A DNA stretch of 64,000 nucleotides, from assembly GCF_000429265.1 (NCBI RefSeq), contig NZ_KE386872.1, positions 62,001 through 126,000 on the forward strand, given 5' to 3'. The notes under the pieces are model-generated. The model searched no databases, was not told the origin of the DNA, and worked only from the letters and a program-made list of their open reading frames with translations. This DNA comes from Actinomyces gerencseriae DSM 6844 (lineage in GTDB: Bacteria; Actinomycetota; Actinomycetes; Actinomycetales; Actinomycetaceae). The position numbers were made by a program, and so were the translations under genes. Shown one piece after another: positions 28,252-36,840 of the stretch; the stretch's first letter is position 1, and each line of letters starts with the position of its first letter.

Positions 28252-29760
28252 GTGACCCGTTCCGCCGCCCCGCTCTCCGGTCGTCCAGTCGCCCATGCGG
28301 ACGATCCCGGTCTCAACCGGCAGATCCTGTCCCTGGCCGTGCCCGCTCTCGGCGCCCTGGTCGCCGAGCCCCTATTCGTCCTCATCGACTCCGCCATGGT
28401 CGGCCACCTCGGCGCCACGAGCCTGGCGGGCCTGTCGCTCGCCTCGACGGTGCTGACGACGATCGTGGGCCTGTTCGTCTTCCTCGCCTACGCCACGACG
28501 GCGACCACGGCCCGTCTCTTCGGCGCCGGCGACCGGCGCGGCGGCCTGCGCGCAGGCATCGACGGCGCCTGGCTGGCGGCGCTCCTCGGTCTCGGGGCGG
28601 CCGCGGCGCTGGCGGCGGGAGCGCCGCAGGTGGTCGCGGCCATGGGCGCGAGCGGCGAGGTCGCCGCGGCGGCACGCGCCTACCTGCGGGCCTCGGCCCC
28701 CGGGATCCCCGGGATGCTCATCGTCTACGCCGCCACCGGAACGCTGCGGGGCCTGCTGGACACCCGCACCCCCTTCGTCGTGGCCGGCGTCGGGGCGGTC
28801 CTCAATGCGGGTCTCAACGCCGTGCTCCTGTACGGCATCGGCATGGGGATCGCCGGATCCGGGCTGGGGACCGCCATCACTCAGAGCACCATGGCGGCGG
28901 TGCTCATGACCCCCGTGGTACGGGCCGCCCGCGGGGCCGGTGTCGGGCTGCGCCCGCGGTGCCGCGGCCTGCGGACCTCCCTGGGCGCAGGAGCACCACT
29001 GCTGGTGCGCACCCTGTCGCTGCGGGCGGCGATCCTGACCACCGTGTGGTCGGCGACGGCGATTGGAGAGGTGGCGCTCGCGGCCCATCAGGTCGTCGCC
29101 TCGCTGTGGACCTTCGCCGCCTTCGCACTGGATGCGCTGGCCATCGCGGCACAGGCGCTGGTCGGCAACGCCCTGGGCCGGGCGGACGCGAGCCGGGCGG
29201 CGGACGACGTCGTCGGCGCACCCGATCGCTCCGACGACGCGGCGGGCGGCGCCGACTCGGCCGGGGGCGCCATCATCCGCCACCAGGCCGACGGCGCGGG
29301 GCCCGACGGGGGCGTCGGCGCTCGCCGCGACGACGCACGGCCCGCCCTGAACGCGGTGCTGCGCCGTTGCCTGATGTGGGGCGTCGCGGTGGGCGCCGTC
29401 ATCGGCATCGTTCTGGCGACGGCGAGCCCATGGCTGCCGCGCATGTTCAGCTCGCAGACCGAAGTGGTGGCGACCGCGACGCCGGCTCTGGTCGTGGCCG
29501 CCTCGGCGATGCCGCTGGCCGGCGCCGTCTACCTCTTCGACGGCGTCCTCATGGGCGCGGGCGACGGCCGGTACCTGGCAGGCGCCGGGCTGGTCACGCT
29601 GGTCCCCTACCTGCCTCTCGCGGTGGCCGTGGCGCAGGGGTGGCCCTCCGAGGGCGCGGAGGGCCTCGTGTGGCTGTGGGGCGCGTTCGCATGGGTGTTC
29701 ATGGGAGCGCGGGCTCTGACGACGGGGCTGCGCGCCCGCGGTGACACCTGGCGGGGATGA
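28252..29760 (+). CDS. MATE-family efflux transporter (DinF-like)
   Basis: A 502-residue, 12-helix Na+ or H+ coupled multidrug/organic cation exporter. It starts with GLNRQILSLAVPALGALVAEPLFVLIDSAMVGHLG, the conserved helix 1-2 region, and repeats the pattern in the second half (LVRTLSLRAAILTTVWSATAIGEVALAAHQV). The linker after helix 8 holds an unusually long ~50-residue Asp/Gly/Ala-rich insert (DRSDDAAGGADSAGGA...). The start is GTG 28252 with GAGGAGG 13 bases upstream, a rather wide spacing. It appears monocistronic. Confidence 0.88.
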   Translation: MTRSAAPLSGRPVAHADDPGLNRQILSLAVPALGALVAEPLFVLIDSAMVGHLGATSLAGLSLASTVLTTIVGLFVFLAYATTATTARLFGAGDRRGGLRAGIDGAWLAALLGLGAAAALAAGAPQVVAAMGASGEVAAAARAYLRASAPGIPGMLIVYAATGTLRGLLDTRTPFVVAGVGAVLNAGLNAVLLYGIGMGIAGSGLGTAITQSTMAAVLMTPVVRAARGAGVGLRPRCRGLRTSLGAGAPLLVRTLSLRAAILTTVWSATAIGEVALAAHQVVASLWTFAAFALDALAIAAQALVGNALGRADASRAADDVVGAPDRSDDAAGGADSAGGAIIRHQADGAGPDGGVGARRDDARPALNAVLRRCLMWGVAVGAVIGIVLATASPWLPRMFSSQTEVVATATPALVVAASAMPLAGAVYLFDGVLMGAGDGRYLAGAGLVTLVPYLPLAVAVAQGWPSEGAEGLVWLWGAFAWVFMGARALTTGLRARGDTWRG

Positions 29761-29830
29761 GCACGCAATCGGGATGGGATCGCGATGGCCTGCGATGACT
29801 CTAGTCGGTCTTCGAGGCGATGCAGGAGAA

Positions 29831-29859
29831 TTGCAGAGTATCGTCCTGGGACGATAGGA
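29831..29859 (+). promoter_or_regulatory. Promoter with palindromic spacer before the two-component genes
   Basis: A -35-like TTGCAG (29831-29836) and a -10-like ATAGGA (29854-29859) are 17 bp apart. The spacer holds TATCGTCC-TG-GGACGATA (29839-29856), a perfect inverted repeat, likely an operator. The start codon of the receiver gene is 33 bp downstream. Confidence 0.5.
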
Positions 29860-29892
29860 GAGTCAGTTTCTTGGAATCCTTGTCCCATCAGC

Positions 29893-30246
29893 ATGGATGC
29901 GACGTGCTCCATCGTCGTCATCGACGACCACCGGCTCATCGCGGAGGGCTGTCAGAGCGAGTTCGCCAGGGCCGGACTCCCCTGGAGAGTCAGCTGGTCC
30001 AGGAGCCTGAGCGAGGTCCAGTGGCCCGAGGGCCGCACCCTCGTGATCCTCGACCTCCGCCTCAACGACGGCACGCGCCCCGCACAGGTCATACGCGATC
30101 TGACGGACCGCCCCGTTCCCGTCGTCGTCTACACCTCCGGGGAGGCGCCCGATCTCATCCGCGCGGCCGGCCGCCTGGACGACGGCTCGCGCATCGCCCT
30201 GTTCAAGGAAGCCGCTCGCGACGGTCTGATCAGCTACTACGAATGA
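29893..30246 (+). CDS. Single-domain response regulator (receiver only)
   Basis: A 117-residue CheY-like receiver with no output domain. The acidic pair is Asp11-Asp12 (VVIDDHRLIAEG), the phosphoacceptor Asp54 (VILDLRLNDG), the switch Thr/Ser at 81-82 (VVYTSGE) and the conserved Lys105 (ALFKEA). The LuxR-type HTH that follows such receivers in most actinobacteria is absent. The stop overlaps the kinase start by ATGA, so the short length is native rather than a truncation. It may regulate by protein contact or act as a phosphate sink. Confidence 0.72.
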   Translation: MDATCSIVVIDDHRLIAEGCQSEFARAGLPWRVSWSRSLSEVQWPEGRTLVILDLRLNDGTRPAQVIRDLTDRPVPVVVYTSGEAPDLIRAAGRLDDGSRIALFKEAARDGLISYYE

Positions 30247-31690
30247 CCGACGTCGAGGCTCGCCCGGAGGGCGTTCCGGCCGATCCGGCGCCGACGTCGC
30301 CCGCGCCCGGGCCCCACTCCCTGCGGCTGCACAGGCTCATCGCACTGGTGACGGCGGTGACGGCGCTCGTGGCGGGGGTCTTCATCACGCCGACCGTCCG
30401 AGCCGCGGTCCGCACGGCCGATCGGCCGGAGCTCTGGGCGATGCTGCTCTTCCTCCTGCTCCCGCCGCTGGTCGCCGGATGCGCGGCGGCGATTGGAACG
30501 GTCGACCCGCCACGGCGATCGGGGCCGGACAACGCCCGCGGAACGGCACCACCGCCCTGCGCGCGGTCCGCGGTCTCCGGGACGGCGGACCGGGTATGGC
30601 GAACGAGCCTCCTCGCCCTCGTCGTCGGCTATGCGATCCTGGTGCTCCTGGCCGCCCGGTTCCCGCTCCTCCCTCCCGTCGAGTCCTCCGACGTCGCCCC
30701 TCTGCCCAATCCGCTGACCAACTACTTCCTCACCATCGCGGTGGCGGCCACCGCCGTTCTCCCGGATCGCGTCCGGTTCGCCCACGTGACGGCGCTCGCC
30801 ATCCCCCTCGCGGGAACGTACCCCGTCGATGCCGGGTATTCGTCACGCATCCCGGTCGAGGAGGTTCTGATCTATCTGACCTCCGACCTGGGCAACATGG
30901 GGGTGCTCACCTGGTTGCTGCACCAGACCAGCATCCTGGACGAGGCCGACGCCCGACGGCGGGACCTCGTCATCCGGCTCCGGACCGACGAGTCCCGTTC
31001 GAGAGCGCGGCGGGCGGGCGACGACTTCATCCACGACCACGTCCTGCCCGTCCTGAAGTCGGTCCCCACCGCGCCGACGGCTCGCCCCGGCTGCGCCGGA
31101 GCGCCCACGAGGCGCTGACGTCTCTGAGCGGGGTCCCGGGACCGCAGCGGGCACCAGCATGCCCCGCCTCGGAGCTGCTCGGCACTCTGACGACGCGGCT
31201 CCGGGGGATCGGGGACGACGTCGTCGCATCGGGCTCGATCGAACGGGACCTGCTCATACCCCGCGATGTCGCGCGAGCTGTCGTGGACGCCACGGCGGAG
31301 GCGGTGCGGAACTCGCTGGCGCACGCCGCGCCCCCGCCGCGTCGCGGGACCGTCACGCGCACCGCGGCGCGGATGCTCGAGGCCGAGCTGCGCGACGACC
31401 GCCGGGCGCGATTCTTCACCGGCACCGCCGTCGTGAGGGCCGCGCGGAGGACCCGCACCCGCGGCCTGGAGGTCATCCTCCTGGACGACCGGGGCGGTGC
31501 CGAGGAAATGTCCGAGCACGTTCGGCGCCGCGCCGTCAGCCGCGCCGTCCAAGCGCTCGACGGCGCTCCCGAGGGGTGCGCAGTGATTCGGCTGCTCCCC
31601 CGCCGGCAGCGACCGAACCTGATGTCCATCGTCACCCAGGAGGACACCTGCCTTCTCGGTCCCGACGGCGAGCCCATCACCCCGCCCTGA
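30243..31690 (+). pseudogene. Membrane sensor histidine kinase with a -1 frameshift
   Basis: The first frame (30243-31118) encodes four to five membrane segments (LIALVTAVTALVAGVF, LWAMLLFLLLPPLVAGCAAA, SLLALVVGYAILVLLA, YFLTIAVAATAVL) and the phosphoacceptor region DDFIHDHVLPVLKSV, then an early stop. The other frame carries LRRSAHEALTSLSG, the N-box AVVDATAEAVRNSLAHA and a D-box-like VILLDDRGG up to 31690. Joining them needs one extra base near 31065-31085; total length 1448 nt equals 483 codons less one base. No slippery heptamer is visible, so a one-base deletion or sequence error is likely. Intact length would be ~482 residues. Confidence 0.75.
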
Positions 31691-31738
31691 ACCCGAGCTG
31701 CGCGGGGCGCACCCGACGGCGCGCGGCAGCGCCGTCGG

Positions 31739-31769
31739 CCGCGGCCGTCGCCTCACGCGACGGCCGCGG
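31739..31769. terminator. Terminator hairpin between kinase and rplI
   Basis: CCGCGGCCGTCGC (31739-31751) and GCGACGGCCGCGG (31757-31769) form a perfect 13-bp stem around CTCAC. It lies between convergent genes and could serve both. Confidence 0.75.
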
Positions 31770-31889
31770 AGCCCGAGACACGACCGCGCTGAGAGGACGC
31801 AGCAGGGCATGGCAGGGCTCGACCGCGGACGGAGGGGGCACGACGGCATGACGCCGCCGCGCCCGCATCGGCGGCTCTGGCGACTCCGA

Positions 31890-32345
31890 TCAGCGATCGG
31901 CGACGACGTTGACCTCAAGCGGGGCCACGACATCGGCGTGCAGGCGCACGGAGGCGGTGTGGCGACCGGTCGACTTGATCGGGGGGACGACCTCGATCTT
32001 ACGGCGGTCCAGCGCGGGGCCACCGGCGCTCTTGACGGTCTCGACGAGCTCGGCGGTGGTGATGGCGCCGAAGAGGCGGCCGTTGGCGCCGGCGGCGGCG
32101 ACGACCGTGATGACGTTCTCGACCAGCCAGGCGCGGGCGGCCTGAGCCTGGTCGAGGGAGGCGATGGCGCGCTTGCGACGAGCCTCGGCCATCTGGTCGA
32201 TCTGACGCTGGGCGCCCTTGGTCCACGGCGTCGCGAGCTTGCGAGGAACGAGGTAGTTGCGGGCGTAGCCGTCCTTGACCTCGACGACGTCACCGGCCTC
32301 ACCGAGGTGGGCCACGTCGTGCGTGAGAATGATCCTGGTAGTCAT
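31890..32345 (-). CDS. rplI: 50S ribosomal protein L9
   Basis: A 151-residue L9. The N-terminal rRNA-binding domain has MTTRIILTHDVAHLGEAGDVVEVKDGYARNYLVPR-type sequence; the connecting helix spans about residues 40-75 and the C-terminal domain ends in LHADVVAPLEVNVVAD. It is the last gene of rpsF-ssb-rpsR-rplI, 14 bp after rpsR. In many actinobacteria dnaB follows this cluster; here dnaB is 6 kb away, with other genes between. Confidence 0.97.
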   Translation of the reverse strand: MTTRIILTHDVAHLGEAGDVVEVKDGYARNYLVPRKLATPWTKGAQRQIDQMAEARRKRAIASLDQAQAARAWLVENVITVVAAAGANGRLFGAITTAELVETVKSAGGPALDRRKIEVVPPIKSTGRHTASVRLHADVVAPLEVNVVADR

Positions 32346-32359
32346 CGTTCCTCCTCCCG

Positions 32360-32596
32360 TCAGCGAGCCGAGCTCGAGTAGGGCAGCAGCGCCATCTCAC
32401 GGGCGTTCTTGACGGCCTTGGCGATCTTGCGCTGGTCCTGGACGGAGACGCCGGTGACGCGCCGGGCGCGGATCTTGCCGCGGTCGGAGATGAACTTCCG
32501 CAGGGTGGCGGTGTCCTTGTAGTCGATAGCGCCGACCTTGATGGTCTTGACGGGGCTGACCTTCTTCTTCGGCTTACGAAGCTGGGGCTTCGCCAT
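32360..32596 (-). CDS. rpsR: 30S ribosomal protein S18
   Basis: A 78-residue S18 with [50 protein letters not shown]. The N-terminus lacks the CPFC-type cysteine pair of zinc-binding S18, so this is the zinc-independent form. S18 pairs with S6 on the 30S platform, and the S6:S18 dimer is known in other bacteria to repress its own mRNA through the rpsF leader. It lies 149 bp downstream of ssb. Confidence 0.97.
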   Translation of the reverse strand: MAKPQLRKPKKKVSPVKTIKVGAIDYKDTATLRKFISDRGKIRARRVTGVSVQDQRKIAKAVKNAREMALLPYSSSAR

Positions 32597-32745
32597 AGTG
32601 GTACTCCTTGCTTCGAGCGCCTGGGGCGCTCATACGAGATTGATGTCGTGCGCGGCGCCCGGATGGCGCGCCGCGCGATCGGGGATCGGGAGCCTCATGG
32701 CCCCCGTCTCGCCCCTGACGTGGATTCCGGTGAAATCCCGGCGGA

Positions 32746-33333
32746 TCAGAACGGGGGCTCGTCGCCGAAGCTGGTCGTCCCGCCCGTGGCCCACGGGTCG
32801 TCCGGGGCGCCGCCGGCCGGAGCATTGTACGTGGGCTGCTGACCGCCGCCGGCACCGCCGGCGTAGCCCCCCTGCCCGCCGCCATTGCCGTAGCCGCCGG
32901 CACCACCGCCCTGGTAGCCGGCGCCGCCCTGGTAGCCGCCCTGCTGACCTCCGCCGTAACCGCCGCCGCGCTCATTGCGCGTGACCTGGGCGCGGGCGCG
33001 GAACAGCGACGGCCCGACCTCGCAGTTCTTGAGCTCGTAGACGGTGCGCTGCTCGCCGGCCTGGGTCTGGTAGGAGCGCTGGGCCAGGTTGCCCTGCACG
33101 ATGACGCGCATGCCCTTCTTGAGGGACTCCCCCGCGTTCTCGGCCGCATCGCGCCACACCTCGCACCCCAGGAAGAGCGGGTCGCCGTCGGACCACTCGC
33201 CCGTCTGACGGTTGCGGACGCGCGGGGTCGAGGCCACTCTGAACGAGCAGACGGGAATGCCGCTGCTGGTGTACCGCAGCTCGGGATCCGCGGTGAGGTT
33301 TCCAATGACGGTGATGGTGGTCTCGCCGGCCAT
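32746..33333 (-). CDS. ssb: Single-stranded DNA-binding protein
   Basis: A 195-residue SSB. The OB fold covers residues 1-115 ([59 protein letters not shown]). A Gly/Gln/Tyr-rich disordered linker ([15 protein letters not shown]...) leads to the acidic tip DEPPF, which recruits replication and repair proteins. It lies 24 bp after rpsF, the normal order. Confidence 0.97.
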   Translation of the reverse strand: MAGETTITVIGNLTADPELRYTSSGIPVCSFRVASTPRVRNRQTGEWSDGDPLFLGCEVWRDAAENAGESLKKGMRVIVQGNLAQRSYQTQAGEQRTVYELKNCEVGPSLFRARAQVTRNERGGGYGGGQQGGYQGGAGYQGGGAGGYGNGGGQGGYAGGAGGGQQPTYNAPAGGAPDDPWATGGTTSFGDEPPF

Positions 33334-33357
33334 GCTTCTCTCCGTTCCCGGTCGGAC

Positions 33358-33645
33358 TCAGGCGTCGGGGCGCAGAAGCTTGGTGCGCAGGACGGACTCG
33401 TTGAGGCCGAGCTGCCGTTCGAGCTCCTGGGCGATCTCGGGCGTGGTGGTCATGTCGACGACGACGTAGAAGCCCTCGGACTTCTTCTTGATGTCGTAGG
33501 CGAGACGACGCTTGCCCCAGATATCGATCTTATCGACCGCGCCCCCGCTGCTGGGGACGACCTGCAGCAGTTTCTCGAGCGACGGGGCGACGGTGCGCTC
33601 ATCCGTCTCGGGCTCGAGAATGATCATGATCTCGTAATGACGCAT
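33358..33645 (-). CDS. rpsF: 30S ribosomal protein S6
   Basis: A 95-residue S6 ([48 protein letters not shown]). First gene of the S6-SSB-S18-L9 operon. The SD AGGAGG upstream of ATG 33645 lies in a stem that could control the whole operon. Confidence 0.97.
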   Translation of the reverse strand: MRHYEIMIILEPETDERTVAPSLEKLLQVVPSSGGAVDKIDIWGKRRLAYDIKKKSEGFYVVVDMTTTPEIAQELERQLGLNESVLRTKLLRPDA

Positions 33646-33657
33646 ACTTCGTACCCA

Positions 33658-33701
33658 CCTCCTCTGGACTCAAGCGGTCACGGTCTTTCCGTGACAGGAG
33701 G
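33658..33701 (-). promoter_or_regulatory. rpsF leader hairpin sequestering the SD
   Basis: On the sense strand CCTCC (33701-33697) can pair with the SD GGAGG (33662-33658), enclosing a second stem GTCACGG/CCGTGAC with a five-base loop. The layout resembles the S6:S18-binding leader motif, in which the dimer blocks translation; the exact motif consensus was not checked. Confidence 0.45.
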
Positions 33702-33914
33702 GTGATGCGTGCTGCCGAGCCGTCGGTCGGATGCCCGACGGCCGGGCTGGCTCAGCACACTACCGGAGACGGCGCGCCGCCCGGAAGGCGGGGGGCCGAG
33801 GGCGCGGCGTGCGGTGCGCCACGGCCGGGGCTCGCAGGAGTCGCCGCGCGGAGAGGCCGCCGCGAGGTCCGCCCGGCCGCTCTCTCACGTCATCACGGCC
33901 TTCGCGTCGTCTCA

Positions 33915-36419
33915 TCATCGCGGCAGCTGCTGCTGACCGCCGGGGACGACACCGCCGCCACCGCCGCCGCCATTGCCGCCACCGTTACCGCCGCCACCGT
34001 TACCGCCGCCGCCATTGCCGCCACCGTTACCGCCGCCGCCATTGCCGCCGCCGTTGCCGCCGCCGCCGTTGCCGCCGCCGCCATTGCCGCCACCGTTACC
34101 GCCGCCGCCATTGCCGCCACCGTTACCGCCGCCGGGGGTGCTGCCGTTATCGCCGCCGCCATTGCCGCCGCCGTTACCGCCCTGGTCGCCCTGTCCGCTG
34201 GGCGCGCTGGAGGGCTCGGTCCGGCCCGGGTCCTGCTGATCGGGCGCCGTCGTGGGCTGCTCCGGGACAGTCGTGGCAGGCGGAGGGACCTGCTGCCGCG
34301 GCTCGGGAGTGCTGTAGTCCTCCTCGACCGGCATCGCCGTCCCATGGAGGGAGCCCCGCTGGTAGGAGCCGTTCGTGCGATCCGGGAAGTCCTCCACCGG
34401 GAGATCCTTGAGAGCGGTGGACATGTACTCGGTGAAGATGTCGGCCGGATAGGTGGATCCGGTGATCTCGTCGTACTCCCCCCAGGGCGTGATCGACTCC
34501 TCCGATCCGTCGTCGCCGGTCTGGTAGAGGGTGACCGCAGTGGCGATCTGCGGGGTGTAGCCGACGAACTGGGCGGACTTGTTGTCACTGGAGGAACCGG
34601 TCTTGGCCGCCACGGGGCGCCCCAGGGAGAGGGCGGTCTTCCCCGAGCCGGCGTTGACCACCTGCTGCATGGCATAGGTGGCGTCGGCCATGACGTCCTC
34701 GGAGAAGGCCTGCTCCCCCTCGGTGGAGGGCGAGTAGGACACCGAGCCGGCGTTGTTGGTCACCGAGGAGACGATGTGCGTATCGCGCTTCCTCCCCTGG
34801 GAGGCGAAGGTGGCGTAGGCGGAGGCGATGTCCAGGGTGTGCGGGGACGCCGATCCGAGCACGTTCTGGAGGGAGTCGTCCATGCCGACGGTCTCCTCGG
34901 GATAGCCCGCCCGCTTCGCGACCTCGTTGGTGGCATCGGGGCCGACGTCGCGGTTGAGCTGGACGTAGGCGGTGTTGACCGAGTCCGTCGTGGCCCTGAT
35001 CAGGTTGATCCAGGAGTACTGCGCGTTCTGAAAGTTGTTGAAGGTGGTCCCCTCCACCTGCATCGGCGAATAGGCCTCGTAGCCATTGGACAGGGTCAGC
35101 CCACCCTCCAGGCCGGCGATGAGCGCGAAGGGCTTATAGGTGCTCCCCGCCTGGGCGACGGCCTGGGTCGAGGAGTTGACCTGATTGGTCAGGTAGTCCG
35201 GACCGCCGTACAGAGCGACGACGCCTCCGTTCGTGGCATCGATGGACACCAGTCCCGTGCGCAGGTTGTCCGAGTGCCCCTCGGGAAGATTGTCGACGGC
35301 GGCGACGGCGGCGTCCTGGTCGTCCTTCTTGATGGTCGTGACGACGTTCAAACCACCGGTGTCGATCTGCTGATCGGTGAACTCGGCGTCCTGCTGGAGC
35401 TCGGCGCGCACCATCTGGAGGAGGTAGCCGGTGGGGCCCGCGTAGGTTTCAGTGTTCTCCGAGGCGACGGTCTGAGGGTACGTCGCGGAGTCGTACTGAT
35501 CCTGGGTGATGTAGCCGTCCTCGAGCATGTAGTCGAGCACGCGCTGCCACCTGTCCTTGGCCTGGTCGGGGCTGATGGCGGGGTCCCAGGAGCTCGGCGC
35601 GGGCAGGATGCCGGCCACCAGCGCCGCCTCGGAGACGGTCATCTCGGAGGCCGGATGCCCGAAGAACGCCTGGGAGGCGGCCTCGACGCCGTAGGCGCCG
35701 CGGCCGAAGTAGACCGTGTTGAGGTAGGAGCCCAGGATCTTCTTCTTGTTCATCTCCCGGTCGATCTTGATGGCCATAATGGCCTGCTTGAACTTGCCGG
35801 AATAGGAGGAGGTCGTGTCCACGTAGTAGTTCTTGACGTACTGCTGGGTGAGAGTGGACGCCCCCTGGCGATCCCCGCCGCGCATATTGTTGACGAAGGC
35901 GCGGGCAATCCCCTTGGGGTCAACACCGTTGTTGGAGTAGAAGGTCCGGTCCTCGCTGGCGACGACGGCGTTGCCGACGTAGTCGGGCAGGGTGCTCGTG
36001 TCCACGATGGTGCGATCCACGTCGGCGAACTCGCCCATCTTGGTGGTGCCGTCGGCGTAGTAGACGGTGGTCGTCTGAGCCTGGGCGAACTCGCTGGGCT
36101 CGGGAACCTTGACCATCGCGTAGGCGACGGCGAAGGCGCCCACGGCGACGATGATGAGCAGGAGGAAGCTGCCCAGGAAAAAGCGCCAGCCGGGGATCCA
36201 GCGGAGGACCGGGCCCTTGCCCGCACGCGGGTAGTTGATCCAGTTCCGGCGTCTGCCCCCGCCCTTCGCGGCGGGGCGCCCGCCGGCATCCCCGCGGACG
36301 GCACCGCCGGAGGCGACGGCCATGGCCGGTTGGGCGCCCCCCGGGCCGGGGTAGCGACCAGCGGCCTGAGCCAGCTTCTTGCCGCTCGGCCGCTTGCCCT
36401 TGTTAGCGAAGTCTGCCAC
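33915..36419 (-). CDS. Class A penicillin-binding protein (bifunctional transglycosylase/transpeptidase)
   Basis: An 834-residue bifunctional peptidoglycan synthase. A basic cytoplasmic tail (res 1-78) precedes one membrane helix (79-102). The GT51 glycosyltransferase has ASEDRTFYSNNGVDPKG (154-170), GASTLTQQYVKN (186-197) and KKKILGSYLNTVYFGRGAYG. The transpeptidase has the active Ser426 in STYK (426-429), SVN (480-482) and KTG (606-608). After ~700 come a Pro/Gln-rich linker and a GGGN-repeat tail from ~745 to the C-terminus. The start is GTG 36419 with GAGGA upstream. Confidence 0.93.
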   Translation of the reverse strand: MADFANKGKRPSGKKLAQAAGRYPGPGGAQPAMAVASGGAVRGDAGGRPAAKGGGRRRNWINYPRAGKGPVLRWIPGWRFFLGSFLLLIIVAVGAFAVAYAMVKVPEPSEFAQAQTTTVYYADGTTKMGEFADVDRTIVDTSTLPDYVGNAVVASEDRTFYSNNGVDPKGIARAFVNNMRGGDRQGASTLTQQYVKNYYVDTTSSYSGKFKQAIMAIKIDREMNKKKILGSYLNTVYFGRGAYGVEAASQAFFGHPASEMTVSEAALVAGILPAPSSWDPAISPDQAKDRWQRVLDYMLEDGYITQDQYDSATYPQTVASENTETYAGPTGYLLQMVRAELQQDAEFTDQQIDTGGLNVVTTIKKDDQDAAVAAVDNLPEGHSDNLRTGLVSIDATNGGVVALYGGPDYLTNQVNSSTQAVAQAGSTYKPFALIAGLEGGLTLSNGYEAYSPMQVEGTTFNNFQNAQYSWINLIRATTDSVNTAYVQLNRDVGPDATNEVAKRAGYPEETVGMDDSLQNVLGSASPHTLDIASAYATFASQGRKRDTHIVSSVTNNAGSVSYSPSTEGEQAFSEDVMADATYAMQQVVNAGSGKTALSLGRPVAAKTGSSSDNKSAQFVGYTPQIATAVTLYQTGDDGSEESITPWGEYDEITGSTYPADIFTEYMSTALKDLPVEDFPDRTNGSYQRGSLHGTAMPVEEDYSTPEPRQQVPPPATTVPEQPTTAPDQQDPGRTEPSSAPSGQGDQGGNGGGNGGGDNGSTPGGGNGGGNGGGGNGGGNGGGGNGGGGNGGGNGGGGNGGGNGGGGNGGGGNGGGNGGGGGGGVVPGGQQQLPR
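33950..34170 (-). repeat. In-frame minisatellite encoding the Gly/Asn tail of the PBP
   Basis: Tandem, slightly varied copies of GCCGCCGCCATT and GCCGCCACCGTT (plus strand) encode GGGN and GGGGN blocks on the minus strand. Such repeats change copy number easily, so the surface tail of the PBP probably varies in length between strains. Confidence 0.8.
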
Positions 36420-36840
36420 GCGGTCCTCATTTCTGTGCGGACGACGGCGAGGTTGCCGTCACGGACTGTCGCCAAGTATGGCGGCTTCGGCGGGCCATGA
36501 ACAGCAGGAGGAACCTGCGAGACACCCGAACGACGGCCATGATCCACGCCGGCACCGCCGGCCTCCGGGCGAGCGCCGCCCCTACGGCCGACCGCGCCCT
36601 CGGCGAACGGCCGTCGCGCAGAACAGCGTGATTCCGGTCAGACCCGGGCCCCGGGCGACCGGCCCGCCGGTACCGCGGGCCGCCGCCGTCCCATGAGCGC
36701 CCGGCGTCCGACTAGTGACCGAAACAACCTCGACCGCCTCTTCCGTGGTATACAGCACGTGCTTGTGACCGACACTCACCGACACTCCCCGCCGTCGATG
36801 AGAACAGCGCGTGTCGCACCCCGCGGATAGGCTTCGCGGC
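36420..36840. promoter_or_regulatory. 421-bp divergent region before the PBP and PEP carboxykinase genes
   Basis: No gene is evident. TAGGCT, a common actinobacterial -10, lies just upstream of ATG 36841 and would give a nearly leaderless mRNA. A GCACGTGC palindrome sits near 36757 beside GGTATACA. Nothing else stands out. Confidence 0.35.

Noticed and set aside
30243-31690. Programmed -1 frameshift in the sensor kinase
   Set aside because: No slippery heptamer or following structure was seen near 31065-31085; a mutation or sequence error is simpler.
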